Shown here in pieces: positions 47,584-57,365 of a DNA stretch of 64,000 nucleotides. The notes below the pieces were generated by a model. That model worked only from the letters and a program-made list of their open reading frames with translations, ran no database searches and was not told the DNA's origin. Numbering within the stretch: the stretch's first letter is position 1; each line of letters opens with the position of its first letter. Location of the stretch: positions 1,240,001-1,304,000 of the forward strand of contig NZ_CP027228.1 in the NCBI RefSeq assembly GCF_002998925.1. The letters run 5' to 3'. The DNA comes from Mogibacterium diversum (GTDB lineage Bacteria > Bacillota > Clostridia > Peptostreptococcales > Anaerovoracaceae). The translations under genes were made by a program, and so were the position numbers.

Positions 47584-49422
47584 CTATTTAATGTCTATCT
47601 TATCTACGCCAAAAAAGTCAGCTACATCCTTCGCCACTTCCTTGGCTATCTCGTCTTTTTCCTCTGCTGCATCAATGAGTTCCTCATCGAACCTCTGAAG
47701 CCCAGGTTCTTCAACTTGGCTAAGCTCCCTTGCATCCGCCGGATTATACTCCACAACTCTAAGCGTGATGTAGAACTTATCACCATATAAGGCCTTAGTT
47801 ATCCTGTTGAGCTCGTCTAGTGCATCATCAGCCATCAGGCTCTTGGTCTTCTTAACCTCTACGGTAAGTTCGCTACCGTGTAAATCGACCAGTCTCGTGT
47901 ACTTCGCAACCATCGCCATGAACATCGCATCTGTTCTAGCCATCTGGTCACAGATTCTATCCCACATCTCATCAAGATTATGATTTGCTTCAAACTCCAC
48001 GATGTGCCTATCTGGTGGTGCCCCCTCGAGTGGGTTAAATTTCTGTTCGAATAGAGGCTGTGGTTCCTCTACATCCTGCGCTCTCTCCGCACTGGCATTT
48101 GGACGAGGCTGAACCTGCTTCTCGTAAGCATTTGTAGCTTGCGGCTCCTCCTTTGGTGTTCCTGATTGCGAAGCTTCTGCGCTTATTGACTCTGGTCTAT
48201 GGTTCTCTGCCTTGGCATTCAACCGCTGTGCACTACTCGTCGCTGGTGCAGTCCCTGCCTCGGTCCTTGGAGTCCTAGCGCTCATAGAGATATTCGCATT
48301 TATACGAACTGGCTCAGTCCTGACTTCCGCACTCTCACCTACGATAAGTTTAATAACACATGTCTCTAGCAAAATCCTCGGCATAGTCGAGAACTTTGCC
48401 TTATTGACGGTGTCCGAAAGCAAGCGAATGCCATAATTTATCGCTTCGTCACTCAGAGACTTTGCCTGTGCGACGATTCTCACAGTGTTCTCGCTTGAGG
48501 CATTTACAAGCTCCGAAGGGTCCTGCACGTACTTGCAAATCATGAGATTCCTGTAGTGCATTAGCCAGTCCGAAAGCAGCTGCTTGGCATCCTTACCTAT
48601 CCTCACCATGCTGTCTATATCAGCGAGCGCCGTTCCAGCTTCCCCTGTCCTAATCGCATCTGTTAGCTCTATATAGAAATCATCTCCTGCGCCGCCCGTA
48701 TACTCCAGCACCAGCTCTCTGGTTATAAGCTCATCACCAGCGTTTATACACTGCTCGAGCAGACTGAGCGCATCTCGTACGGAACCGTCTGCCTTGCGGG
48801 CAATAACGGCTAGGGCATCTTCTTCTATGTTAATCGCCTTCTTCTGGCAAATCCTTCTCATGCCGTCCAGCAGATCATTTTCCGAGACATGCCTGAAGTT
48901 CAGCGTTAAGCATCTTGATTTTATCGTCGCTTTGATCTTCTCCGGGTTGGTCGTCGCCAGTATGAATATTACATGCGCTGGTGGCTCTTCAAGTGTCTTG
49001 AGGAAAGCATTTTCCGCCGAATCGGTGAGCATGTGCGCCTCGTCTATGATGTAGACCTTGTACTTTCCAACGGTTGGCGGATATTGCACTGATTCGGTAA
49101 TCTGCCTTAGGCTCTCCACACCATTGTTGGATGCTGCGTCCAGCTCTACGACATCGAGAAATCTCCCCTCTGTAATCGCCCTACAATTAGCGCACTCACC
49201 ACACGGTAGGTCTACGCCGGGCTCGCTGCAGGTGCAGTTAACTGCTTTTGCAAGAATCCTCGCTGTCGTCGTCTTACCCGTGCCTCGGGTTCCCGCAAAC
49301 AGATACGATTGGCTCACCGTTCCCTTCTTGATCTGATTGCGAAGTATCTTCACAATATGCTTCTGTCCGATTATCTCTTCAAAGCGTTCCGGTCTTTCAG
49401 ACCTATATAGTGCCAGATGCAT
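47584..49422 (-). CDS. dnaX: DNA polymerase III subunit gamma/tau
   Basis: The 612-aa protein has the AAA+ clamp-loader ATPase with Walker A GTRGTGKTT at residues 44-52, a zinc module (NCTCSEPG, CGECANC), Walker B IIDEAHML and the SRC sensor in IKSRCLTLNF. A Pro/Glu/Ala-rich linker follows and a tau-type C-terminal domain. It loads the beta clamp and links polymerase to helicase. AGGAGGTACGAT precedes the ATG. The SRP RNA gene lies upstream on the same strand, the usual ffs-dnaX neighbourhood. No slippery frameshift signal was found by eye. Confidence 0.95.
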   Translation of the reverse strand: MHLALYRSERPERFEEIIGQKHIVKILRNQIKKGTVSQSYLFAGTRGTGKTTTARILAKAVNCTCSEPGVDLPCGECANCRAITEGRFLDVVELDAASNNGVESLRQITESVQYPPTVGKYKVYIIDEAHMLTDSAENAFLKTLEEPPAHVIFILATTNPEKIKATIKSRCLTLNFRHVSENDLLDGMRRICQKKAINIEEDALAVIARKADGSVRDALSLLEQCINAGDELITRELVLEYTGGAGDDFYIELTDAIRTGEAGTALADIDSMVRIGKDAKQLLSDWLMHYRNLMICKYVQDPSELVNASSENTVRIVAQAKSLSDEAINYGIRLLSDTVNKAKFSTMPRILLETCVIKLIVGESAEVRTEPVRINANISMSARTPRTEAGTAPATSSAQRLNAKAENHRPESISAEASQSGTPKEEPQATNAYEKQVQPRPNASAERAQDVEEPQPLFEQKFNPLEGAPPDRHIVEFEANHNLDEMWDRICDQMARTDAMFMAMVAKYTRLVDLHGSELTVEVKKTKSLMADDALDELNRITKALYGDKFYITLRVVEYNPADARELSQVEEPGLQRFDEELIDAAEEKDEIAKEVAKDVADFFGVDKIDIK

Positions 49423-49481
49423 ATCGTACCTCCTCGTAGTAATCGGATGCGTCTCATATTACGCAATCCCATATATTAATC

Positions 49482-49628
49482 GAGCTCTTAGACACCTTGC
49501 GATCAGTAGGAGGCGAATCTGCGGCACATGAGATGTCCCGCTTAATGCTGCTTCCTCTCGGACCTGACATGGTTCACAGTATCCCATTGCGCAGGACCCC
49601 CTACAAACCGCAAGCTGCCTAAGAGCAC
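49482..49628 (-). ncRNA. ffs: Signal recognition particle RNA (small bacterial type)
   Basis: Read on the minus strand, the apical domain IV consensus is visible: TGTCAGGTCCGAGAGGAAGCAGC, here in two blocks, GTCAGGTCCG and GGAAGCAGC, closing on a GAGA-type tetraloop. Flanking strands GCTCTTAGGCAGCTTGCGG and CGCAAGGTGTCTAAGAGC pair to close a molecule of about 145 nt. The length is between the small 4.5S form and the long Bacillus form. It guides Ffh-dependent membrane targeting and precedes dnaX. Confidence 0.92.
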
Positions 49629-49689
49629 TTGAATATTATATTATCTATATTAACTAGTGTCAATCAGACATGAATCAGAAATATGTAGC

Positions 49690-49868
49690 TTTTACAATAG
49701 ATTATCCGCATCAAGTGTAGGTGCAATTGAGACTTCATCAGTTGTATACTACTCCTACATCTGCTCGCTCCTTTGCTACATAATTGAGGTTTACCTGCAT
49801 TCTGCAATGTTCCGCAAGTGGTGTCAATGTTGCAAATTGAGTTTGTTTGTGGCGGTAGTCATCTTATC
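49690..49868 (-). pseudogene. Relic of an LXG-like gene (two joined fragments)
   Basis: Two blocks match the LXG-like gene at 50769-52433 at the DNA level. Block 49697-49752 matches 51281-51338 (including AAGTGTAGGTG and CTTCATCAGTTGTATACT), and block 49756-49863 matches 51988-52093 (including CTGCAATGTT and GCAAATTGAGTTTG). The middle of about 650 bases is deleted and stop codons interrupt the frame. Nothing else coding is seen in 49629-50048. Confidence 0.8.
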
Positions 49869-49895
49869 CTTACGAGCACTAGTGAGTTTATGCAA

Positions 49896-49937
49896 ATATA
49901 GGCATAGTTATCGTTCCGCTTATAACTATGCCTATAT
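49896..49937. terminator. Long perfect hairpin, bidirectional terminator
   Basis: ATATAGGCATAGTTAT and its exact complement form a 16-bp stem around a 10-nt loop, followed by CTTTATT on the plus strand and TTTGCAT on the minus strand. It may terminate the T7SS cargo transcript, 110 bases beyond the LRR lipoprotein. Confidence 0.7.
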
Positions 49938-50048
49938 CTTTATTCCCACTCTTTCTAACATACCGCCTGTAATACATAAGAGTGATTACTTTGGTCTGCG
50001 TCGACATGAAAGTAAAATCTTTACTTTAACAACTTTCATGCCATCAGA

Positions 50049-50732
50049 CTATTCAGTCTTTTTGTTATACTCTATCTGTGCATTCGTTGGTCCAATTATT
50101 TGAGTACCTTCATCGACAGTTATTTTCTTTAGTTTTGGATTCTTTGATACGTCTAAAACCTTAATATTTGTATTTTTAATCCATATATGTTCAAGGTTTG
50201 GATTGTTTGAAATATCTAGTTCTTCAAGAGGTCCATTAAAATATGAAAAATTATCAAGCTTTTCCAGTGATTGTAGGTCTATTTTTTTAATAGAGGTCCC
50301 TTTTAAATAAATGTAATCACACTTATTATTAAATTTAATATTTTTTAAAGCCTTAGTTTGACCAATTACTATAAGTCTCAGTTTCTTATTTTTGCTAAAA
50401 TCAAGCTTTTTTAATTTAGACTTATTCTTTTCTGCATATAACACTAATTCAAATGATTCTAGTTCTTTTACTCTGCTGACATCTAGCGAATCAATTTGGG
50501 AATAGTATGGGTCTGTAAGATCTATTCTCCACACTGTTTTATCCCCAACCTTCGCTGGGATTGAGATATCTTTTCCTGCTTTCTCTATATCTATCCTCGA
50601 AAGACTGTAGTCTAGATTTTCATCCATATAGAACTTATCTTTATCTGTAACGAATAAATTGCAGCCACATAGCACTACTATTATAGACAATATAATTACT
50701 GAAATTTCTACTTTGTATTTTATTCTTTTCAC
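50049..50732 (-). CDS. LRR-containing lipoprotein downstream of LXG-like gene (possible immunity protein)
   Basis: The 227-aa protein has a lipoprotein signal (VVLCGC, lipid Cys at 24) and a series of irregular leucine-rich repeats of about 20-23 residues: SLDVSRVKELESFEL, KLDFSKNKKLRLIV, LEELDISNNPNLEHIW, VLDVSKNPKLKKITV. It would face outward on the membrane. It is the last gene of the T7SS cargo module, 36 bases behind the LXG-like gene, which is where immunity genes usually sit; that role is inference. A surface-sensor or adhesin role is the alternative. Confidence 0.65.
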   Translation of the reverse strand: MKRIKYKVEISVIILSIIVVLCGCNLFVTDKDKFYMDENLDYSLSRIDIEKAGKDISIPAKVGDKTVWRIDLTDPYYSQIDSLDVSRVKELESFELVLYAEKNKSKLKKLDFSKNKKLRLIVIGQTKALKNIKFNNKCDYIYLKGTSIKKIDLQSLEKLDNFSYFNGPLEELDISNNPNLEHIWIKNTNIKVLDVSKNPKLKKITVDEGTQIIGPTNAQIEYNKKTE

Positions 50733-50768
50733 TTATTTATTCTCCTATCAGATAATACTATTTCATGT

Positions 50769-52433
50769 TTATTTTTTTAGATATGCCTCGTTTAGTCTGC
50801 CCAAGTCCTTAAAATCATCATTATTATATTTATATGGTTTTTTCTTCATCTGCGCCTCAAGGTTCTTCAAGTTTTTATTCGCATCTTCAGGATAATTGAG
50901 CGCCTCATCCAACTTTATAGGATCTTTACCATAGTGCTTAAAGACTTCATTATAAAAATTAACTCTATCAGCCGTTTCGTTTGTTGGATACATATTATAT
51001 ATTAGCTCTCCTTCCTTCGTTTCAGGAATTGCCATAGATGTTCTAAGTTTGAAACTGTTTGACACGGTGGATATTCCTCCAGAGTCTATTCCAAACTCTC
51101 CTTTCTTTCCTGCTGTTTCACTACATTCCAGGTATGTTTCTATCCCGCCCTTTAGTAGCTTCTCGCTTATTCTTAACTCAGGCATAGCAAAGTCATATCC
51201 AACATTTATTGTCATTTTAATAAGTTCTTCCTTGAGGTCCTTTCTGAGCAGCTTTTTTAAGTACTCAACTTTATGCTTAGATAGATTATCTGCACCAAGT
51301 GTAGGTGTACTTGAAACTTCATCAGTTGTATACTCCTCATGACTTGTTATTGGTGTCGCATTATTTGAGTCAGAATATCGATACTTTGTGTACTTATAAT
51401 GATAGTGTCCATCTTCCAATGTGATATCCCCTATCTTATAGGCATCAGATCTAGTAAGAGCCACACTTAGTATAGTGCATCTTTCAAGTATTCTAGAGCC
51501 TACATCTTTTGGTGAGGTCATGCAGTGTATATTCATTTTAAGATTAAGAGCAGCAACCAACTCATCTGCACTCTTTTTTCGCTCTAGAACACCATCGATT
51601 GTGCGTTTATAATAATGCTTCACAACCTTATTCATATCCTCTGGCTTCGCATCGAATAGCAAGAAGTCGGTATATTTATTATATACAGCTTTCTCGACTG
51701 GCGTCATCTCTGCTATGGTCAGATTGGAAAACTTCTTTACGAAGTCCTCATTTAGTCTGCCTTTAGATAGCATGCTCTTCGTATACTTGTCTAGTAGATC
51801 ACTGTTCATTGCCACTGCCCAGGCCGGCATGTTATCGTATGTGAATCCACCTTTTCCAGACTTTTCTAGCTCTGAAATGCACTTATTCAGCTCTGCGAGA
51901 GCTGATTTCGATTCTAAAAACAGATTGTTCGTATTACTTTCAATCTCGTCAATCTTCTTTATCTTGTTATTCAGCGCAGTAATAGCTATATCTGCTCGCT
52001 CTTTTGCTGCAGAATTGAGGTTAACCTGCATCCTGCAATGTTCTGCAAGTGGTGATGCTATCGCAAATTGAGTTTGCTTGTTGCGGTAGTCCTCAATTCG
52101 CTCGGAGCACCTCTGCCTTATCTCCTTTTGTACTTTAAGCATCTCGAGTATGCTATCTTCATTGAGGTACTCATTACCAACTCTTATCGACATTTCATCG
52201 CAGTCTTTTATCATACTTTCAGCAACCACGATAAACATATCCATAACTGATTCATAGCATAACACTTGATTTATCATAGCATCTACGGCTTCTCCCTTTG
52301 CTGATATTGCTTCATTTGAATATCTAGCAAGTGTCGATTTAGCCTTGCGATAATTAGATTCATATGAATCTACATTCTTTTTTATTGCATTCATTCCCAT
52401 ACGCATTAGCGTTGGATTAACAATTCTGCCCAT
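50769..52433 (-). CDS. LXG-like type VII secretion substrate with C-terminal unknown (toxin-like) domain
   Basis: The ATG at 52433 is set by AAGGAG about 10 bases upstream. The 554-aa protein starts with about 220 residues of nearly all helix (NYRKAKSTLARYSNEAIS, KIKKIDEIESNTNNLF), the form of LXG targeting domains; a sharp shift follows to a mixed alpha/beta C-terminus (DAYKIGDITLEDGHYHYKYT, GKKGEFGIDSGGISTVS). No known catalytic motif is recognised. It is preceded by two small helical proteins as in Lap1-Lap2-LXG triads, and its start codon overlaps the previous stop. A duplicated fragment lies at 49690-49868. Confidence 0.65.
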   Translation of the reverse strand: MGRIVNPTLMRMGMNAIKKNVDSYESNYRKAKSTLARYSNEAISAKGEAVDAMINQVLCYESVMDMFIVVAESMIKDCDEMSIRVGNEYLNEDSILEMLKVQKEIRQRCSERIEDYRNKQTQFAIASPLAEHCRMQVNLNSAAKERADIAITALNNKIKKIDEIESNTNNLFLESKSALAELNKCISELEKSGKGGFTYDNMPAWAVAMNSDLLDKYTKSMLSKGRLNEDFVKKFSNLTIAEMTPVEKAVYNKYTDFLLFDAKPEDMNKVVKHYYKRTIDGVLERKKSADELVAALNLKMNIHCMTSPKDVGSRILERCTILSVALTRSDAYKIGDITLEDGHYHYKYTKYRYSDSNNATPITSHEEYTTDEVSSTPTLGADNLSKHKVEYLKKLLRKDLKEELIKMTINVGYDFAMPELRISEKLLKGGIETYLECSETAGKKGEFGIDSGGISTVSNSFKLRTSMAIPETKEGELIYNMYPTNETADRVNFYNEVFKHYGKDPIKLDEALNYPEDANKNLKNLEAQMKKKPYKYNNDDFKDLGRLNEAYLKK

Positions 52434-52726
52434 TAACTTCTTTCTCCTTCTTTTTCTTTGCATATTTTTCGAAGTCGCTTTAATTCTACACACATTGAAT
52501 TCATCAGCTCCTCCTGACCTTGCTTTTCTGCAACTAGCAGCTCCTGCTGCTCACTAAGAACACTTCTTAATGTCTTATCTGATTTCCAATAATCAATTTG
52601 ACCTTCTACTCCTGCAATGTCCCTTCTTCTTTCAAAATCATCTTCAAATTGATTGTTTTCCATTTCTTTATAGAAAACCTCCATCTTTTCAAGCTGGTCA
52701 TTTTGCTTATTTGTTTTGTTATACAT
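52433..52726 (-). CDS. Small coiled-coil protein, Lap2/DUF3958-like export partner
   Basis: The ATG at 52726 is chosen because AAAGGG lies 8 bases upstream. The 97-aa protein is highly charged and helical (NQFEDDFERRRDIAGVEGQ, EQQELLVAEKQGQEELM), without signal peptide. Size, helix content and position between a TIGR04197-type gene and an LXG-like gene match the Lap2 partner (DUF3958) needed for LXG export; direct family identity is not certain. Stop and next ATG overlap (TAATG). Confidence 0.6.
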   Translation of the reverse strand: MYNKTNKQNDQLEKMEVFYKEMENNQFEDDFERRRDIAGVEGQIDYWKSDKTLRSVLSEQQELLVAEKQGQEELMNSMCVELKRLRKICKEKEGERS

Positions 52727-52768
52727 CACTTTCACCCTTTATAATTGTTTTAAGCAATTATTTTATAG

Positions 52769-53044
52769 TTATTTCTTTCCAAAGCATTTGGCAACTTTAT
52801 TATCAAAATCCTTAAAACCATTATGCGCCTTTGCAATTTTTTTAGCATCTCTGTTAAGTGCATTATTCATAGCTGTTACTACGTTGTTACAAGCTTCGTA
52901 ACATTCTATGCTATTTGCATTTCCGGCTATTGTTGTTTCATAGTCTCTTGCAGTGACTTCTTTTATTCCCATTGTCGATGAAGCTACATCCTTCTCCATA
53001 CCTTTCATCGTATTACTATTTATTAATATTTCTTTGCTGCTCAT
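52769..53044 (-). CDS. TIGR04197/DUF3130-type small T7SS protein (Lap1-like)
   Basis: The 91-aa protein is a WXG100-sized helical hairpin protein of the SACOL2603/TIGR04197 type: KEVTARDYETTIAGNANSIE and a C-terminal FKDFDNKVAKCFGKK. It lacks the WXG turn. Such proteins are exported through EssC or act as LXG targeting factors and carry the FxxxD-type export signal. It directly follows essC with an 11-base gap and GAGGAG, so it is the first cargo gene. Confidence 0.75.
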   Translation of the reverse strand: MSSKEILINSNTMKGMEKDVASSTMGIKEVTARDYETTIAGNANSIECYEACNNVVTAMNNALNRDAKKIAKAHNGFKDFDNKVAKCFGKK

Positions 53045-53055
53045 ATTAATCTCCT

Positions 53056-56000
53056 CTACATACGGGGAATTTTAACCATTGCTATAACCCCATTTTCGTA
53101 TACATATGACATCCCACGCTCTTTACCAAGTTCATTTTTTCTAATAGCAAATATTTGCTGTGATTGTGGATCTCCCAGTACTATTCCACTTTGTGCGTTA
53201 TCTCTTACTGTTTTTGAGACTGCATCAAATCCTTTTAGCTTATTTGACATTGCAGTTGCATAAACATGGATCTGAGTTGCAAGACCTCTGCATAGAAGTG
53301 AATTGAATTCTGTTACTTTGCTTCCTAGTACTTCAACACAAATATCTACATCCTCTACGATAAGTGATATAGGATCTAATGATGCGTAGAATTCTTTCAT
53401 CTTGAGGTTTCCATCATATTTGCTATATGCCCTCTCTCTCGTCTGGATGATATCTTCAAAGTTAGCAATAAATTCTCCAATATCACTTGCTGGATCAGCA
53501 TATACCACATTATTGCTATTCTCGTAGTCATCCAAATCTCTTGTCCTTGAATCAAATAGAAAGATTTTCTCATTATTTAGCTGCTCCAAAATAACTTTAA
53601 GAGCATTAGTCTTTCCTGACTGCACAGGACCCAGAATGAGTTTAACTTGAGATCTATTATCAATATAGTAAGGTGCCACTTTCTCACTATCAAGACCTAT
53701 TGCGATTCGGTTATCTCCATCTACCTTATCTAATATAATCTCTTCAAAGTTGACCTCATCTGGCAAGACGGAAATCTTCTCTGCTGTTGTACCAATATTC
53801 GCGTTCTTAATGGCCTCAACCATACGTTGCAATTCTGTGTTGTAATGAGACTTATGCTCACATCTAACTGGCAAAAACTCCTGCATCAAATACACATTAT
53901 CCTTGCTCACTAGAGCGCGACCCTTAATATCTGACAACTTGTATTCACTGCGTCCGATGAGCGAAACAATCTCGCTGCTATCGGACATGAAGTTGCAGAT
54001 TCTAGCTCCAAAGTTATTTAGCACCGCATACTTCATAGCATTTGCTCTTGTTGCTGTCACAAGTGTGTAGATTCCTACTCCGACTCCGTCTCTTGTCAGC
54101 TGGGTGAAGTAGTTCTCCAGATCGTAATCAATCTCCTTGATGACGTCGTAATTATCTATAACTACAACAATCGCCGGCATGATTTCACTGCCTGAAGCAT
54201 TGTACATCTCTAGGGTTGTGACATTATAGCGGGCGAACTTTTTCTTTCTCGCAGATATCTCATCTGAAAGAATATTCCTTAGCTTTCTAAACTTCTCCGT
54301 ATCGTCAAAGGAGATATAGTCGGCAACCTGTGGCAAATCCTTAAGAGCGAAAAGCGCCGTGTTACCGAAGTCCACGATGTACATATTAAGTGTATTTGGC
54401 GAATTCTTAGCTGAGAGCGATAGAATCGCATTAGTTGCTGCTGTAGACTTTCCCACCTTTGATGTGCCGAATATCGCCATGTTTCCGGACTTCGAGAAGT
54501 CATGGGTATACACTTCCTGCTTCTGCTTATCAGGCATGTCAATAATGCCGACATCAAATGAAGTATCAGGGAGTTCTCCCACCTCTATGTTAGCAATATT
54601 AGGGTTTATTATCTCCGTAGCAAGTGGTGGTAGCCATGGCTTCATAACTTCTGTGCATGGTTCTGCTTCGTATATATCCCTGATATGGTCTACAACTGCA
54701 TCGAGCTGCGTAACCTTGTTTATGTCGCTCGATTCGCCGAGGCTCAGATCTTCATTGATTAGCCTACCCTGACCGAGCTCATTGAGAACGAAGATCCTCT
54801 CATCGGCTTCGCTCTGCTCTTTCTCAACGCTGTATGCACCTCCACTATATGCAGACTGGAAGAGCTCAAATATCTCGTTGTTTCCTACCTGCAGATACGC
54901 ACGTCCTGGATTTGTGATATTGGCTGCATCACCGCTATGTAGAAGTTCACGGCTGTCCGCTTCGTTCTGAACCTTGAGGCACAGCTTAAACCTTGAGTTG
55001 CTCCATATCTGATCATCCACTATGCCCGTAGGTTTCTGCGTCGCAAGTATGAGATGCACTCCGAGGCTTCGGCCGACTCTCGCTGTCGACACTAGCTCTG
55101 CCATGAACTCAGGTTGCTCCTTCTTGAGCTCAGCAAACTCGTCGGAGATTATAAAGAGGTGTGGCATTGGCTCCGTCGCCTGACCAGCTCTGAATTTCTC
55201 CGAGTATTTGTTTATATTATTTACACCGTTTCTATTAAATACATCCTGACGTCTCTTGAGCTCACTCTTGATAGATGCGAGCGCTCTCATGCTCTCTGCC
55301 CCATCAAGGTTCGTAATCGTTCCGAGCAGATGTGGCAGTTTCCTAAACAGGTTTGCCATTCCTCCACCCTTATAGTCTATGAGCAGGAATCCAACGTCGT
55401 GAGGATGGAAGTTGCATGCCAAAGACAGTATGTATGACTGCAATATCTCCGACTTTCCAGAGCCCGTCGTACCCGCGACAAGTCCGTGTGGTCCATGCGC
55501 CTTCTCGTGTAAGTCGAGAGTTACGATATCTCCTTTGCCACGTACACCGAGAGGTACCGATAGCGACCTATGAGTCGCGTTGCTGTTCCACAAATTCCTG
55601 ACATCTATTTCCGCAGGTGATTTCACGCCGTATAGCTCAAGGAACGAAATATTCTCTGGAATCTGCGTGGTAACGCCTTTGTTATGAATGAGCGGTTTTA
55701 GGCGTCTTGCAAATGTCTCATAGTCAATATTTGCCATGTCAAACTCGAGCTTCTTATTGATAAGATGCCCTTCGTCCATGAGAACCTTCCCCTCGTTCTT
55801 AGCCTCTACTTCTAGTATCGTCTTAACATTCTCAGGTAGATTCTTCTCCGTCTGCGTTATGTATATAAGGGTAAATCCAAGCTCCGAGCCTTCCTCCTTG
55901 AGGTGCTCCATGATGCTGTGATTTATAATAAGCTTTGACTCATCGATGAGAAATACATAGTGAGGAGTGAATCTAGTTTCCTTCCTCGACTCATCGCGGG

Positions 56001-57327
56001 TCAAGCTTCTCGCCTTGAGTTCTCTTGCGATGTGCCCGAGCACCTGATCTCTCTGATTTTCCCCTATGATTACGCCAGAAACATTGATACTTCTAATCTC
56101 TGTATGCGGTAACCAGTGCATCCAGTCATATTCTGAGTTATTTGCCTCTCCGACAACTGGTACGATGCAGACATCGTGGTAACTCTGAAAGAATGCCGTC
56201 TGTGTTACGATATCTCTCAGTCTCGCTCTACAGTATTCAGGCCTTCCAACGATTCCTAGGTGAGATTTCTTGAGATCAACGACATATGGGAGGTCTTGAA
56301 CATCTTTGAAATTATTATATATATCAAGCATCTCACTATACAGCTTGTCTCCAGCTCTACCGTACCCTTCATCATCACACTCGATTTTGAAGCTAGGAAC
56401 TCCCGGTGCTGTGCCAAGCGATATGGTTAAGAAGTCCTCATCGTTGAAATTCCTCTCGTAAATCCTATTTGAATAGTGCTTTACCTCGTCCTCGATCTTC
56501 ACTAGGCTTAGGTTGTGGTACCTCTTTGACTCCTTAAATTCTTCGGTTCTATCATAGAGTTCTTTCCTCTTCTTGAGTAGATACTCCTCGTATGCCTCGG
56601 TGCGCTCCTTTTTCTCTGCAGCCTTAGCTTTCTTATCATCAATATACGTAACAACCGTGATTATCATGGTTGCACCTGTTGCCGCAACCATAACCATCAT
56701 GAACATGCCACGTCTCATGAACACGCTCATGAGAATCGTAGCTATTATCATCACGCAGCTAGGAAGTATGCGCTTAACGAGTTCGCCTCTCTTCTGACGT
56801 TCTTCTTTATCTGGTGTCTTAATCTGAATCTTAGCATAAGGCTCTGTCTTGATTATTCTAGGTGAACGCTTGTATATTGGAAAATCTTCGAAACGCTCTG
56901 GCTTGCCGATATATGAAATCAGATCTGTTTCGTATGTTTCTCCACAAACTCCGCATATTTCTAGCCACTCTTCGTGGTATATAAATTCAGTTTCGCCAAT
57001 CAGAATCTTATCTCCTGGAGTAAGATCTGCCACTGCAACTTTTTCTCCATTAACATAGACTTCTCCATGTGATTCGAGGCTTCTGCCTGTTATGACGGTG
57101 TAAGGAGTTTCGGAGTTAGGACGAATTACGCATGACACCGCATTCCCTATTTTCACCACTTGCTTCCCTCTTGTAGCAAGCGCTTCGTACTGGTTGGGAA
57201 GTGCAAGTTCTGTCTCTCCCGCTTCATTAATGGCACGGCAAAACAGCGTCACCTCACCTAGTGACTTTCCATCTACTACCCTCTCCGTATACTTGCCATC
57301 TTCGAACAATAAAAGTCTGTAATCCAT
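53056..57327 (-). CDS. essC: Type VII secretion ATPase EssC (FtsK/SpoIIIE family)
   Basis: The 1423-aa protein has the T7SSb EssC layout: an N-terminal FHA-like region (about 1-190), two membrane segments (about 190-235), then three FtsK-type ATPase domains with P-loops GTTGSGKSE near 622, GTSKVGKST near 954 and GPVQSGKTN near 1229. Domain D1 keeps FLLIDYKGGGMANLF. EssC is the motor and substrate receptor in the membrane complex with EssB, EssA and EsaB. The C-terminal domains decide which cargo is taken, and cargo genes follow directly. GTAGGAAGATAAT precedes the ATG. Confidence 0.95.
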   Translation of the reverse strand: MDYRLLLFEDGKYTERVVDGKSLGEVTLFCRAINEAGETELALPNQYEALATRGKQVVKIGNAVSCVIRPNSETPYTVITGRSLESHGEVYVNGEKVAVADLTPGDKILIGETEFIYHEEWLEICGVCGETYETDLISYIGKPERFEDFPIYKRSPRIIKTEPYAKIQIKTPDKEERQKRGELVKRILPSCVMIIATILMSVFMRRGMFMMVMVAATGATMIITVVTYIDDKKAKAAEKKERTEAYEEYLLKKRKELYDRTEEFKESKRYHNLSLVKIEDEVKHYSNRIYERNFNDEDFLTISLGTAPGVPSFKIECDDEGYGRAGDKLYSEMLDIYNNFKDVQDLPYVVDLKKSHLGIVGRPEYCRARLRDIVTQTAFFQSYHDVCIVPVVGEANNSEYDWMHWLPHTEIRSINVSGVIIGENQRDQVLGHIARELKARSLTRDESRKETRFTPHYVFLIDESKLIINHSIMEHLKEEGSELGFTLIYITQTEKNLPENVKTILEVEAKNEGKVLMDEGHLINKKLEFDMANIDYETFARRLKPLIHNKGVTTQIPENISFLELYGVKSPAEIDVRNLWNSNATHRSLSVPLGVRGKGDIVTLDLHEKAHGPHGLVAGTTGSGKSEILQSYILSLACNFHPHDVGFLLIDYKGGGMANLFRKLPHLLGTITNLDGAESMRALASIKSELKRRQDVFNRNGVNNINKYSEKFRAGQATEPMPHLFIISDEFAELKKEQPEFMAELVSTARVGRSLGVHLILATQKPTGIVDDQIWSNSRFKLCLKVQNEADSRELLHSGDAANITNPGRAYLQVGNNEIFELFQSAYSGGAYSVEKEQSEADERIFVLNELGQGRLINEDLSLGESSDINKVTQLDAVVDHIRDIYEAEPCTEVMKPWLPPLATEIINPNIANIEVGELPDTSFDVGIIDMPDKQKQEVYTHDFSKSGNMAIFGTSKVGKSTAATNAILSLSAKNSPNTLNMYIVDFGNTALFALKDLPQVADYISFDDTEKFRKLRNILSDEISARKKKFARYNVTTLEMYNASGSEIMPAIVVVIDNYDVIKEIDYDLENYFTQLTRDGVGVGIYTLVTATRANAMKYAVLNNFGARICNFMSDSSEIVSLIGRSEYKLSDIKGRALVSKDNVYLMQEFLPVRCEHKSHYNTELQRMVEAIKNANIGTTAEKISVLPDEVNFEEIILDKVDGDNRIAIGLDSEKVAPYYIDNRSQVKLILGPVQSGKTNALKVILEQLNNEKIFLFDSRTRDLDDYENSNNVVYADPASDIGEFIANFEDIIQTRERAYSKYDGNLKMKEFYASLDPISLIVEDVDICVEVLGSKVTEFNSLLCRGLATQIHVYATAMSNKLKGFDAVSKTVRDNAQSGIVLGDPQSQQIFAIRKNELGKERGMSYVYENGVIAMVKIPRM

Positions 57328-57365
57328 ATTATCTTCCTACTGCAATTTATTTATGATCAATGCTT

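Noticed and set aside
47584..49422. Programmed frameshift in dnaX producing gamma
   Set aside because: No A6G-type slippery site followed by a stem was found at the end of the ATPase part.
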